A DNA stretch of 64,000 nucleotides. Origin: Bidens hawaiensis. Taxonomy: Eukaryota > Streptophyta > Magnoliopsida > Asterales > Asteraceae. The position numbers were made by a program, and so were the translations under genes. The notes under the pieces were generated by a model that made no database searches, was not told the origin of the DNA, and saw only the letters and a list, made by a program, of their open reading frames with translations. Location of the stretch: NCBI GenBank assembly GCA_021521415.1, contig JAIQDT010003766.1, positions 186,001 to 250,000 on the forward strand, written 5' to 3'. This document shows, one piece after another, positions 10,808 to 22,800 of the stretch (position 1 is the stretch's first letter; every line of letters starts with the position of its first letter).

Positions 10808-11769
10808 GGGGGTGTTTGTTTTTTCATAAAAGGTCTTCATGACCACTTTTGTCTTCACCGCGCAGACGTTTAAGTCTGCAGTGCGTTTGTTTTTTGAAAT
10901 ATCTTTCATTAAAAAAGGTATGTGCGCCCTCTTCCTGATACAGATTTGGACCAACTACTTCTAACATCTTCAGAATCTTCCCATCTCATCTTCCTCTCTG
11001 ATTTATGTCCTCAAACTCTACCAACTCCAAACACCCTCTCCTCCACCCCTCTCCTCCACCGTCACACCACTGCTGCCGCCACCCCCGCCTCCGTCGACTG
11101 CCACTATGCCTCCGCCACCACCCCCTGCCGCATCCAGGTTTGATAAGCATGACCACCACTTTCCGATTGGTTCATTACTAATGCATCTCTTTCTTTCTAC
11201 ACCCCCCCCCCCCTCAATATTGTTATTTACATACTATATATGGCTGCAAACCGATTGCTCTTCGCTCACATTTTATTGGATTAAACATCGTGCAAACTTG
11301 CTAATTGTGGAGTGGAGTAACTGGTGTGATTTTGATATTAGTTGGGTTTGGTAGTGGGTGAGTTATAGTTTAGTCTTTGCTGTAATATTATCTTGTATTT
11401 TGGCTGAATTATTGGATCTAGCTACTTGTTAGAATTAGTATATAAAAGCCGCTGTTCTAAAAAAAAAAATGGCTGATGTTCATATTTTCTTGAAAAAAAA
11501 CCCAAACTTTATCCATTCTAATTAGGGATTTTGTCAATTCCACATGTCAAGTTCTAATCTTATTATGAATTTATGATAGCTAAATAATAGTTTAATCTTT
11601 GTGTGTACGTTTTAATTTTTGATAGTTTATTTTAGCAATCTGCCGACGTTTAAAAACAAACAGTCTTCTTTTTGCAAACTGCAGAGGTTTGATCCACTTC
11701 TTCTGCTACAGATGGATGCAGATGTGTTTCGCAAACTGTAGACATTTTACCTCTTAAAAAATAAACATC
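10808..11769. mobile_element. PIF/Harbinger-like non-autonomous element
   Basis: Left end GGGGGTGTTTGTTTTTTC and right end AAAAAATAAACATC form imperfect inverted repeats, each flanked by TTA (10805-10807 and 11770-11772). Both arms carry related subterminal phrases (CAGACGTTTAAG and GACGTTTAAAAACAAACAG). The interior is C/T-rich and encodes only proline/serine-rich artefact frames. The inverted ends are less well matched than in the other MITEs. Confidence 0.5.
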
Positions 11770-12224
11770 TTAACATTTTCTCTACTAAACTTTTGCTTAC
11801 TTTGCAATTTAACCCCTCAAAAATTTTCATGATTTCAATTGTGACGTAACATTTGTTTTCTTTTTGTTATTATTTATATGTTTAAGTTATTGATTCTTTT
11901 ATAATGGTAACATATGGCATATTTTTTAAATTGTTTAGTATGCCGTTACGACGTGTTTATTTTTATTTACGTCATGTTGTTAAAACAAAGGCGTATTCGC
12001 AATAAAGTATATAAGTTCTACTAAAAACAAAAGGTTGTATTCGCAATAGAGTGTGTTTCTTTCTGATTTTTTATATTTTTTATCGTAAGCTATTACTAAG
12101 AACCAAGTGCCAGTACAACCAAGACCAATCAAGTTCTTTTGGTATTTTGATATACTTTTTCTTTGTTGTGTCGAACCGATAGTCTCTATGAGGTGTTTGT
12201 ATATCCGCGTTTAAAAATTTGAGC

Positions 12225-12269
12225 ATATGTTGCCGAGTTCCCGCGCGACGCACATAGATAACATACTAG
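12225..12269 (+). mobile_element. Possible Helitron 3' terminus
   Basis: A CCCGCGCGACGC stem-like segment is followed after about 17 bases by CTAG at 12266-12269 and then T, the layout of plant Helitron 3' ends. The hairpin arm is decayed. Confidence 0.4.
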
Positions 12270-12389
12270 TTACGTTTATAACAAACTCAATAATAACCTT
12301 TAAATTTAATAATAACATATATTAAATATAAATTAATAATTAGCTTATCGATTGTAATCAAATCACAAAACAAAAGTAATCATTCCACG

Positions 12390-12524
12390 TTTTTTTTTTC
12401 TTTTTTGAATGTTTAAGCTTGCCTCCTACTATTTACAATAAACCGCCATTGCCAGGGATCGAACCCTGGACCTCTCACCCAAAGGCCTAAGCCTTTACCA
12501 TCCCACCAAAGTGGAGATGGCGTT
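12390..12524 (-). mobile_element. tRNA-derived SINE
   Basis: The minus strand reads TGGTGGGATGGTAAAGGC (A-box-like), about 30 bases later GGTTCGATCCC (B-box), then a short unrelated body and an A-rich tail (AAAAAAGAAAAAAAAAA). This is the structure of a plant SINE with an internal RNA polymerase III promoter. It is not an intact tRNA gene because no acceptor stem or 3' half folds. No clear target duplication was identified. Confidence 0.75.
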
Positions 12525-12992
12525 TCGGGTTTGATAAAACACTATTATTCAAGTTAATTCAATGGGAATGTATGATTAATCTAGTAGCAATTGAACAATA
12601 AAACTTAATTAGTTGTATGCAAACAACTACTAATCTACCTATTCTAATAAAATAAAATAATTGTATACACGTGTAAGTTAGTGGTTAATCTTCACCATTT
12701 TTTCCCTCCAAAACTAATATATTTCATAGATCAATAAATATTCACTTTCCTTTTACACTCTATTTATATTATATCTATAATATAATTAAATTATTCACTT
12801 TTCTTTAAACTCTTTTTATATTATATCTATATACTTTTATAAAAATAAATATTTGCATATTGTACTACTATACATTGTTAAAATATATTTCACAACACAC
12901 TTGGTGAAATCCGAAAATCAACAACAAACCGTGTTTGTTAAATATTGAAAGTACAATAACTTTAAATGTTATCATTAACATATTATACTATG
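12525..12992. other. AT-rich intergenic
   Basis: Nothing recognised. Two imperfect copies of a CTTTATATTATATCTATA-like phrase lie near 12760-12830. Confidence 0.4.
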
Positions 12993-13312
12993 TATATTTA
13001 ACAAATATTTATCTGTTTAGTTCGTTATATGTAATGTCTAGTTCGCTAAGGTTGTTTAGCGAACTAAGACTTAAGTTTATTCCCTCCTGATTCGTTAGGG
13101 GATGTTAACGAATCAGGGGGTGTTTCGTTAAGTTATATATGTAACGAAGTAGTGTCTAGTTCGCTAGGGAATGTTAGCGAACTGGACCTATCTTCTATTT
13201 ATAGTGAACTCTGTTCACAAGTAATTTAAGTTTGGAGAGTTAATTAACGACACGTTGTCCAAACTCTCTCTCGATCTTCATACTTAATCTTATTCAACTA
13301 CTAATATACTGT
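12993..13312 (+). mobile_element. Element A, 5' LTR remnant
   Basis: From AACAAATATTTATCTGTTTAG onward this stretch matches the 3' LTR of element A (26165-26477) almost base for base, including the TATA box. Compared with the 515-bp 3' LTR it lacks about the first 75 and last 130 bases. There is no TGGTATCAGAGC-type primer site after it. The LTR has therefore been trimmed on both sides. Confidence 0.85.
13196..13204 (+). promoter_or_regulatory. LTR TATA box, element A (5' copy)
   Basis: CTATTTATAG, shared with the 3' LTR and matching CTATATATAG in element B, sits about 20 bases downstream of the last motif of the inverted-motif array. Confidence 0.55.
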
Positions 13313-13336
13313 TGTTACAAACCGTTGTAACAACCT
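13313..13336. repeat. Perfect inverted repeat at the LTR/leader junction
   Basis: GTTGTTACAA and TTGTAACAAC are separated by four bases, a 10-bp stem, exactly where the 3' part of the 5' LTR is missing. It may be a repair scar or foldback remnant. Confidence 0.6.
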
Positions 13337-13712
13337 GATTCGCTATAGTTGATTCGTTATCAATTGTAGCTGGTCCGTTATCTATTTCGCTAAGTCTTTC
13401 TTAGCGATTCGTTACTGAAAGCTTTCTAATTCGTCAAAATTCCTCTTATTAATTCGCTAGCTGATTCGTTAGTCAATTCGTTAATTTGACTTATTATTGA
13501 ATCTGATTCGTTGACTTTCTGATTCGTTGGTTTGATTCGTTAAGTTCAATCTTGATTCGCTATCTGATCAATCTTAGCTTCGTTAATATTTGATTCGTTA
13601 ATTTACTGTTCACAGTTCGCTACAACTGTTTACAGTTCGTTACATTCACTATTCGTTAACATTATTTGTTAATTGATTAGTTACACCCTTGAATTTTTGA
13701 AACTTGTCAAAA

Positions 13713-16636
13713 ATGACCGGTATGTATGCATTAGCTTCTCAAAACATGTTGATGCAATAAATGTTGCAACTTGATACCGAGATAGGTTCACATTCGAAAT
13801 GTCCAAGATTGATGAAGTTCAGTGACTTTGCCAAATGGGAACCTAGGTTTCGTTCTCATCTAGGATCAGTTCATCCTGACTGCTCATATTTTTTAGATGA
13901 AGTTTATATTGTTCCTATGATTGGGGATGAGACTATCGGATTCAGACCTAAAGCTATATCTCAATACTCACAAGAAGAGAAGAGGCACTAGAGATAGAGA
14001 CCAAAGCGTATTCTACTCTAACCATGGCTTTACCGGAAAATATCTTTCACCAGGTGGGTAGTATAAAAATCTGTGCTTCTTTGTTTCAACATATCCGAAT
14101 GAGAAGTATGGGAAACACGGCTGAAAGCAAAAAGGTGATGCTTAAATTTCAATTCAGAAACTTTAATTTACTCAAAGGTGAAACGGTTGAACAGATGACA
14201 ACGAGATTCAATCACTTGATTGTAGAAATGGATAAAATGAAGTTGGAAATCTCTGAGATTGACAAGATTGATACTATTAAGAGTGCACTACCAAGTTCGT
14301 ACTCTACTTTTCTAATGGTATTAAAAGAAAACAGTTATTTCAATGAAGACTTGACTGCAAGTGAATTTTTACAAAAGATTGAAGCTCGTGAGTATGATCT
14401 CAACTGTCAAAAATCATCAAAGGAAAGTCAAGATCCTACTTTCTATGGTGGTAGCATGCCTCTAAGTTCAACAATTTCACCGATCACTGCTTTTCTGACA
14501 CATAATGCAAGAGAAAATGAAACAACAATTTATAGTGATCCTAGAGCATGTTTTTACACTACTGGTAACTCAGGATCACCAAATATTTCTGCTGGTTCAA
14601 GAAGTTCGTCTTCGAAAAATCAATACTCATTACCTCCAAATGTCAACATGAAAGAAGCTGAACAAAACTTTGTCTTTCTATCAGCTTTCATGACGTCTTA
14701 TGAAAATCTGGTAAGTAGCAAAATTGCCACTAGTGATTTGACTGATAAAGACTATGATTAGATTGATACAGATGACTTATAAATCATGGATTTAAAGTGA
14801 AACATGGCAATGATTGTTCGTAAGGTGAAAAGATTCATGCAAAGAACTAGAAAAGATCTTCCTGCCCTAAACAAGAAGTTGGGATTTGACAAGTTGAAGG
14901 TGAAATGTTATAATTGTCAAGAATTCGGACATTTTGCAAAAGAGTGTGACAAACCGAAAAAGGAGTATACTGGTTCTCGTGGTCAAAATTCAAACTCTTC
15001 AACACCACGAGGTAATGATGCTGAGAAAAAATCATCAAGTTCTGGGTCACAAGCAATGTTAGCTAATGGAAATGATTGGTCACAACGACTATTGTGTAAT
15101 GATAATCAAGCTAATTTGGCTTTGTTCGGGTTGACTCAAGATTTCCATGATGCTAGTGGAAGTGAGGTGTCTTCAGATAATGATTCTGGATCGGAGTCTG
15201 ATGATTCTTGTGACAAGCCTAAAACTGTTTTTGCTTGAATGGCTAAGATTAATGAGGTTAGTCATTCTATTTCTGCTACATCATCGGTTAAAGTATGTGC
15301 TGAACGTGAATCTAACAAACCTAAGTTAGAATCTTTAAAGAATCACAATGACAATTTAGTGAGAGAAATTGCTTCACTAAAAGATACTTATCGACAATCT
15401 CTCGAATCTCAAATGAGATTTCGTGAAAAGATTGAAGCATTGTCGACAAGTAATCATGATCTCAAAGTTGAGTTATATGTGAAAATGACGATTAATGATC
15501 AAAAGTTTCAAGAAATTTTGAAACATCGTTCAAAGATAACCGAGCTTGAGAATGAGGTTCTTGAGTTAAAGAACAAATTGGGAAAATTTCGAAATTCCTC
15601 TTTTCTGTTGAATGAAATTATTGAAGTTTCTATAAAACAAAAGGATTCAAAGAAAGGTATAGGTTTTGTTGAAATTCCTCCACCATTTCACAATGATTAT
15701 AAAATTAATCCTTTTGCTCCGACTGAGGAAGATGTTATTCTTAAAGATCCTGTGATTTCAGAAAAATCAAAACCAGTTTCTACTAAAGGTCTTAAACCCC
15801 AATTTTCATCTCAGAAACCTCATGTTCAAAGCAACAAAGTTTTTGTTGAAAATGTTGACAAAGTTATCATTGAGGATGTGTTTGAACCTGAAGTTATACA
15901 CAAGAACAAGAATATTCCAAGTTCTAATCACATACTGTGTGAACCTCATGAATTTGAGGAGGCTGTGTATGGTTCGCACACAACTAAGATGAAACAAGGT
16001 GTTCATGCTAAACCAGTGAAGGCTAAGAAACCAGAAAAACCCAAAATTTCTGATGAGGATTTGTTGCGTTTCATAAATCCTAATGTATCTAAGCCATCAT
16101 TTGCTCGTGTATTTAAATTAAAGGGGATGGACACGATGTTCACTGAGAAAGACATTCCAATAAGTATTATTAAACCTGAACTGATTGAGAGTGTGTTTCA
16201 CAATGAAACTTACAAGATTCATGAACTTGAACGTTTGTATGCTCAAGCGAAAACATCAGCTCCATCTGACCCATTGACTAAAGCAAAGCAGTTTTTACAA
16301 CAAGCTAAGAAAATTAACTTTGTGAAGTCAAATGGGACAGATACGTTGAAAAGTTTTTCGAACTGTTCTAATTTAGATTTCTACTTGAAAAAGAAATCTG
16401 AATTATCTGATGAGTTTGCTAAGAGCATGACCAAAAATGTGAGTAATCATCAAACTTCTGCGTCTTTTGTTCCAAATAATTCTCAACATCATCGTGTAGA
16501 CATGCGAAGCTGTTTCCTTTGCGGTCAACATGGTCATGTAGTGAGGAATTGTAGTCAGAAGAGCTATCAGAATCTTCATCCTTTTATCAAGGACCATTCT
16601 AAGTCGGTTCCTTTGGTAAAGGAGATTCTGAAATGA
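13713..16636 (+). pseudogene. Element A gag (Maximus/SIRE-like copia), broken
   Basis: The start is placed at the ATG giving MTGMYALASQ, matching MAGMYALASQ in element B. Order of parts: N-terminal gag domain (FAKWEPRFR..., ending in an EFLQKIEAREYDL block), a CCHC zinc knuckle CYNCQEFGHFAKEC near 14907-14950, an acidic serine-rich linker, a long coiled coil near 15310-15600, and a second CCHC knuckle CFLCGQHGHVVRNC near 16510-16555. Two distant knuckles and a coiled coil are typical of Maximus/SIRE gag. Damage includes a TAA at codon 16, a one-base deletion near 13985, stops near 14759-14800 and a TGA at 15236-15238. Only segments such as 15239-16636 remain open. Confidence 0.85.
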
Positions 16637-16639
16637 CCT

Positions 16640-19600
16640 GTGTCGTATGCTGATGATACTCATATTATGTTTTCAAATGTACATCCTCGAAAAGTTGTTC
16701 ATGTGAATGAAACTCATGGTTCCGTTAAAGTGGACCGTAATTTATTGAGTGTGTCGCAAATCTGCGATAAGCAATGCGCTACAGTATTTACAAATAAAGA
16801 GTGTCTGATTTTGAAACCTGGTTACGTGATTCCCGAGGACATGGTTGTCATGCGATCACCGCGATCAAATGATATTTATGTCTTGAATATGAATTCTAAA
16901 GTATCTACATCAATCGAAACGTGTTTTGTCTCGAAAGCGGCCGAGAAAGACTCAGTTCTTTGGCATCGAAGAATGGGTCACATAAATGTTCGAAAGATGA
17001 ATTACTTAATGGCAAACGATCTGGTAGAGGGTGTGTCGTTAAAGAATTTTAAATTATCTGATCACTGTGTTGCTTGCAAGAAGGGCAAACAGAAGAAGAA
17101 ATCGCATCCATCTAAGTTATTAAATTCCATTGATACTCCGCTTGAACAACTTCATGTGGATTTATTTGGTCCAGTGAATCGTGCGAGTATTTCTGGAGAC
17201 TGGTACTGCCTAGTAGTTACAGATGATTATTCACGATATTCATGGGTCTTGTTTATGAGTTCAAAAGATCAAACACCGGGTCTTGTTCAAAATCTAATCA
17301 CTAAGATCGAATCACTTTACAAACTGAAAGTGAGGAGAATTCGAAGTGACAATGGTACTGAATTTAAAAATACTGTATTGGATTTCTTTTGTATCCAAAA
17401 AGGAATTCATCGAGAATACAGTGCCCCCATATGTATCACAACAGAACGGTGTAGCTGAAAGAAAGAATAGAACGTTGATTGAAGCTGCTAGAGCAATGCT
17501 TGCTGATTCAAAGTTTCCTGTCCAGTTTTGGAATGAGGCGGTGAATACTGCTTGTTATACACTCAATCGTGTTCTAACTGTTAAACATTTCAAGAAGACA
17601 AGTTATGAATTGTTAAATAATCGTAAACCTAATTTAAAGTACTTGGAACCTTTTGGGTGTCCTAGTACTATGTTGAAAAAGGATGTGGGAAAGTTTGATG
17701 AAAAAGCCATTGAGGGTTATTTCTTGGGGTATGCGTCACCTAAGAAAAGATTGTTTAACTTCCGGTTGTGTTGAAGAATGGTACCATGTGGACTTTCAAA
17801 AGTACACTACTCCTTCTCAAGGAAAAGGTCCCGACTGGATGTTTGACTACGATGGTTTATTTAATTCGTTTACTCCAACAACTGATCATCCAGATGAAGA
17901 TTTAGTTCGTGCTTATTTTGAAGAACATTTAGAAATTCCAAGGTTTGCAAGTTGTTCAAATGATGCTGAAGCACCAATTGTTGCTCCAACTGAAAAACCT
18001 GACAATGAGTCTCCTGTTCATTATGATAATGCTTCTACTTCATCTGATGAGAATGCTGTTGTAGATCAAGTTATTGAACTTGATAGTGATGTTTCATCAC
18101 CTGAATTGGGTGAACATTACACTAATTTATTTGAAAATGTTGCTGTTTCTGAGGATCCTACTCTCAGGATTCACAATTACCATCCACAAGAAAACATTAT
18201 TGGAGAACTTGATGTGGGAGTTCAAACACGACATCAAGTTGCTTCTTCAAGTTAAAATAATGTCTTATGTGCTTATGCTGACTTACACTCGTCTGGGATT
18301 GTAAATCTTGCTAAATTCACTTGCTTTCTATCTCAAGTAGAGCCAACGACTCCTCGTGTGGCACTTCAAGATCCTTCGTGGGTAGAAGCCATGCAAGAAG
18401 AATTACAGCAATTTGCACGTTTAGGTGTTTAGGATCTTATCGACAAACCTGCTAGAGTCAAGAAGGCGATTCCTACGAAGTGGGTATATAAATGTAAGAA
18501 AGATGACCGTGGGGTAATTGTGAGAAACAAAGCACGATTAGTTGTGCAAGGTTTTCATCAACAAGAGGGTATTGACTACACTGAAGTATATGCTCCAGTT
18601 GCAAGATTAGAGTCGATTCGAATCTTTCTAGCATATGCTGCTCACAAGAATATTAAAGTTTATCAAATGGATGTTAAAAGTGCTTTTCTCAATGGTGAAC
18701 TTCATGAGGAAGTGTTTGTCTTACAGCCTCCAGGTTTTGAAGATCCTGATTATCCTGACCGTGTTTACCGATTAAACAAGGCATTATATGGTCTACATCA
18801 AGCCCCGAGAGCTTGGTATGGCACGCTCGCCGACCATCTGACGGATAACGGTTTCAAACGCGGAACTGTCGACTGCACTTTGTTTTATAAGAATATTGGT
18901 GATGATCTTCTGCTTGTTCAGATTTATGTTGATGACATAATCTTTGGGTCTACAAACGACACGTTGTGTAAGGAGTTCGAGAAGTCTATGCAAACCAAGT
19001 TCGAGATGAGTTCGATGGGAGAGATGAATTTCTTTTTAAGGTTGCAGGTTCATCAGTTTGCGAAGGGAATCTTCATTCATCAGGCAAAATATGTGAACGA
19101 TGTATTGAGCCGATTCAAGATTACTGCCGGAAAAATCCCTTCTACTCCTCTTCCCGTGGGTCACAATTTATCACCGGATGAATTGGAGGATACCGTTGAT
19201 CCGACCCTCTATCGTGCTATGATTGGTTCTTTAATGTATTTAACTGCTTCTCGACCCGACATAATGTTTGCTGTTTGTTTATGTGCTAGGTACCAAGCAA
19301 GTCTGAGGGGGAATCCTGACATCAGGTTATGGTACCCCAAAGATGATACTTTCGATCTTACCGCTTACTCAGACTCAGACTATGGAGGATGCAAGTTCAA
19401 TTTCAAGTCTACTATAGCGGGATGTCAATTCTTAGGAAGCCGGCTTGTTTCCTGGCAGTGTAAGAAGCAGACAACGTTCTCCACTTCAACCGCCGAAGCT
19501 GAGTATGTTGCAGCCTCGAGTTGCTGTTCCCAGGTTTTGTGGATACAACAACATCTTCGCGAATACGGTTTAAGTTTCTTACTACTCCCATCTTGATTGA

Positions 19601-19841
19601 TAATTCTGCTGCTATTAGTATCACCAAGAATCCCGTACAACATTCTAAAACGAAACATATCGAAATTTGATATCATTTTATATGGGATTGTTATGAAAAG
19701 AAATTAATTGACCTTGAGAAAGTACATCCTGATTTTCAGAAAGCCGATCTATTTACCAAAGCCTTTGATAAAACACGTTTTAACTTTCTGCTTGATTTAA
19801 ATGGATTGAAGACCCTTGCTGAGATCCTAACATTAGGATAA
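16640..19841 (+). pseudogene. Element A pol (copia), protease missing
   Basis: From the second knuckle the frame runs straight into the pre-integrase block, skipping about 350 bp present in element B that contain the WIMDSG protease motif. Then follow the HHCC pre-integrase block (LWHRRMGHI...CVACKKGK) and the integrase core with DLFGP, RSDNGTEF and NGVAERKNRTL, which keeps all three catalytic acids. The reverse transcriptase has YVDD in [11 protein letters not shown] near 18925-18960, and RNase H has YSDSDYGGC near 19365-19395. Damage: frameshifts near 17430 and 17755, stops at 18253 and 18430, a short deletion near 19290 before the GNPDI block, and a frameshift near 19565. The order IN-RT-RH identifies Ty1/copia. 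Confidence 0.9.
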
Positions 19842-20257
19842 TTATTTTTTTTTAGTCTGTTTTAGTTTCAATTTATTTTGTTTTTCGGTTTTAGGGGGTG
19901 AATCTTAGAAAATACAATAATATTGTGCTTTTAGTTTGTATAGATAAAACCCAAAAACAATAGAAAACTTTGAAAAATCAAAAATATTGTGTTCTTTCTT
20001 GTTTTATTTTAATATTTGAAAAACCAAAAACATTTTAAAATTAGAAAATACCAAAAAGACTGTGATTTATGTTTGTACAGAAAATTTTGAAAAAGTCAAA
20101 AAGAATGTGAATTTCTCGTTTTGTAAAGAAAAATCCGAAAAGACAAAAAGATTGTGTTTTTATGTTTGTAAAGAGAAAAACCAAATAGATTTTCGCTTAT
20201 GTTCGCTGAAAATTATGTTAGTTGTTTCTATTTTGAATAACATATACTTGTATATAT

Positions 20258-20480
20258 TTGGTCCTGATAATTTCTCTTAAATATTCGGGTTAGCCATTTA
20301 TCTGACAAATGGAAAGTACTTGGGGCGTTCGTTAAGCATTCTACTTTATTTTTAGCTGATAATTTAGTCAGTTATTTAAGTTTGTGAAGCGTGCTTGCAT
20401 GTATTGGTCCTGTTATCTACTTGTAGATGGATAGGATAGCCACTAATTTATGAACTTAAATTAACTGGGGCGATTAAAAT
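20258..20480 (+). repeat. Twin conserved units (TTGGTCCTG ... GGGGCG), element A
   Basis: Two units of about 78 bases, at 20258-20336 and 20404-20480. Each starts TTGGTCCTG, has GG(G/A)TAGCCA about 30 bases in, and ends TTGGGGCG or CTGGGGCG. In the first, CCATTT and AAATGG can pair as a hairpin. Element B has the same pair at 44041-44260 and element D has two related units on the minus strand. Confidence 0.65.
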
Positions 20481-21714
20481 CATTCTGTTTTATGCTCCTT
20501 AAAATTTTGAGTTTTTGAAGCAAAAAGAGAAAATGATAGTACATTGATTATTTGACCCCAAATCCAGAAAGAAATAAACTTAAAAGACTGTGTGCTTAAT
20601 CATTGGTGCATTGATAGGTCTTAAACAAGCTGTTAGAGTAAAATAAGTGATATAAACCTAAAGAAAAGCCAAATTGAAAGAGGTGTTAGTCTCTAGCAAA
20701 AGTCTCGGTGAAGATGGCAGAAATGTAAATAACCGGTCATACTCAAGCCGTATAGTTGTTTATCTTCAAAAATATAATAAAGCAAATAACAAGCGTTAGG
20801 ATTCTGGACACTGTGAGTCTTTATGCGGCTTAACCATCTGGGTATTCATAAGCATGAATATTTTACTCGCTTTTAGAGCAAACCCAAAGTCATTAAACTT
20901 GATCACTGCTGTACTCCGTACAATCCAAATTACTGACTTGATCAAAATCCGCTGTTACCATACAATTGTTCCTCCCTTTCGTGCGCCTCAATACCAATAA
21001 AAAACGGACCCCAGGGGATACAATGTATGTAAGCTGACAGATGGACTCGTGCATACTCACTCACAGTAAAGGAAACTTGATGCATTGCTCAAAGGTTTAC
21101 AATTGGTATCAACATTTTTGATCAACACTATAATGGTTTAAGTCAAGTTGGGGTGATTTGGCAAAAATCAAATTAAGCTTGAACCGAGATTAGGGGCTGA
21201 TAGTTTCTGATATTCTGTGCGCTAATTGAACCATAAATCATATCACATAAATGCTCGAAGGTTTGTTATAAGATTTAAGTGGAAAATATCAATGACCGAC
21301 TTAACGCCAGCCATAATATCGCTGAAATATAAAACTGTGATGGAAGGGCATTCTAGTCAATATGATTCTCTGCTCAAATTCAACAAAAACACAAAAATAT
21401 GTACTGCTTTTGAAAAACATAGAAAAACACAAAAGGATTGTCTATTTTCTATTTCCGATATTTATGTAAATACATTCTTTCATTTTTATAAAATACCAAA
21501 AATATTTTAGTCTTTTTACTTTACATATTATTTAATATTTTTTTTAAGTTATGTTTCGAAAAAGTGAAACGTTTTTAAAGTATTTGATTATCGGGATAAA
21601 GGGTCCTCGGTAATTTTGTTTAGATTTTGTTATATATTAATTGGATAATGTTTAATAAATCTTTATTTATTTCATTTAATTATTTTAGTTAAAATTAAAT
21701 AAGATTTAATTTGT

Positions 21715-21960
21715 TAAGTATGGATAACGAATTAGGTGGTTCTCTAGCGAACTACTTTCTAGTTCGCTCACCTAATTCGCTTTCGCACTCTGTAACGAAC
21801 CACTTCTACTTCGTTATACATATTTAACGAATCAAGACACGATACATATCTTGTTTGCTATTCTGATCTAACGAATTGGGATAACGAATTGCCTGATTCG
21901 TTTTTTCAGAATTCAAACGAATCTCTTGTTCGTACATAAGGTACATTGGGTAGCGTGTAA
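21715..21960. repeat. TTCGYTA/TARCGAA array 1 upstream of accessory ORF, element A
   Basis: About ten motif copies in both orientations, including TAACGAATTAGG, TAGTTCGCTC, CTTCGTTATA and TTAACGAATC. It is followed at about 21964 by a TATATAAGAC stretch, so the array sits directly in front of a TATA-like sequence, as in the LTR. Confidence 0.75.
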
Positions 21961-21961
21961 G

Positions 21962-21973
21962 GCTATATAAGAC
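21962..21973 (+). promoter_or_regulatory. Possible internal TATA box for the accessory ORF, element A
   Basis: GCTATATAAGAC lies just after the motif array and about 1 kb before the accessory ORF. The same arrangement occurs in element B (near 51702). It suggests a separate transcript for the accessory ORF; this is inference. Confidence 0.45.
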
Positions 21974-22559
21974 AGGATACACGAACCGTCTTTTCACTAT
22001 TCACCATCTTCCTTACACCTAAAGTCACCATTTTCAAATTTTTCTCTGAATTTTCGATCTTCGAATTTTGAAATTTCGAGTATTCCAGTGTGTTGCTAAG
22101 GTATAGATAAGAACATCTTTGTGTGTTACGTCAAAAATACTACTGGTTTGATAGTCTAATTATGTGATTTTGTCCTAAGGGTTTTCACGGCTTGATAAAC
22201 CCTGATCAATGGACATTATACTGTGTTATTTTAGTTCATTTTGATTGTATTATGACCGGAATGTGATTCCGAGACCCTGGGTAGACTTTAATCACAGATT
22301 GATTCTTGTTTGCTGGGTTGATTGAGTGTTTATGGTTTCGGGGTTTTTATACTCTGGTTAACCTAAGTTATTTCTTGGTCTTGAGCCTCAATCTCAACAC
22401 CATGAGCTTAGTAATATGTTTCCGAGATCACTACACATAATGTTTTGGTTATCCGACGATAGTTATGGATTAATTGAAGCCAATTCGTGTTGTTGACTTT
22501 CGGTGTTCATATTAATTTTGACTTTGACTATGTGAGTCAAAGATCAAGTCTAATTATTG

Positions 22560-22800
22560 ACCATTCGTTAACTTTAGTGAATTGGAACTCTTTAGTGTCC
22601 AATTCGTTAAAGATTCAAACGAATTAGATTAGCGAATAAGTTATCTAACGAATCAGATGTAAATTCGTCAAATTATAACGAACTAGATTCTAGTTCGTCC
22701 CTTTAAATAGTAATTCGCTAAGTGTACTTCGTTAACCTATTTACTTGATAGCAAATCACTTGATTCGTTACAGGTCAGTAATGAATCAGAGTGATAATCA
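22560..22800. repeat. TTCGYTA/TARCGAA array 2, element A
   Basis: About a dozen motif copies or one-base variants (ATTCGTTAA, TAACGAATCA, TAACGAACTA, CTTCGTTAAC, GATTCGTTAC) within 240 bp, ending about 200 bases before the accessory ORF start. Confidence 0.75.

Larger units (their letters stand above)
13017..13680. repeat. Dense TTCGYTA/TARCGAA motif array, element A LTR and leader
   Basis: More than 20 copies of TTCGTTA, TTCGCTA or their complements lie in about 660 bp, many preceded by GA or TAG (GATTCGTTA, TAGTTCGCTA). In the LTR part they form inverted pairs, for example TAGTTCGCTA facing TTAGCGAACTA and GATTCGTTAG facing TTAACGAATC. In the leader they are mostly in one orientation. Such density cannot be chance and suggests protein binding sites. 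Confidence 0.85.

Noticed and set aside
10922..11354. Small genes with proline/threonine-rich products
   Set aside because: They fall within a TTA-flanked MITE-like element and are composition-driven.
12420..12520. A tRNA gene on the minus strand
   Set aside because: A-box and B-box are present, but no cloverleaf closes and an A-rich tail follows; it fits a SINE.
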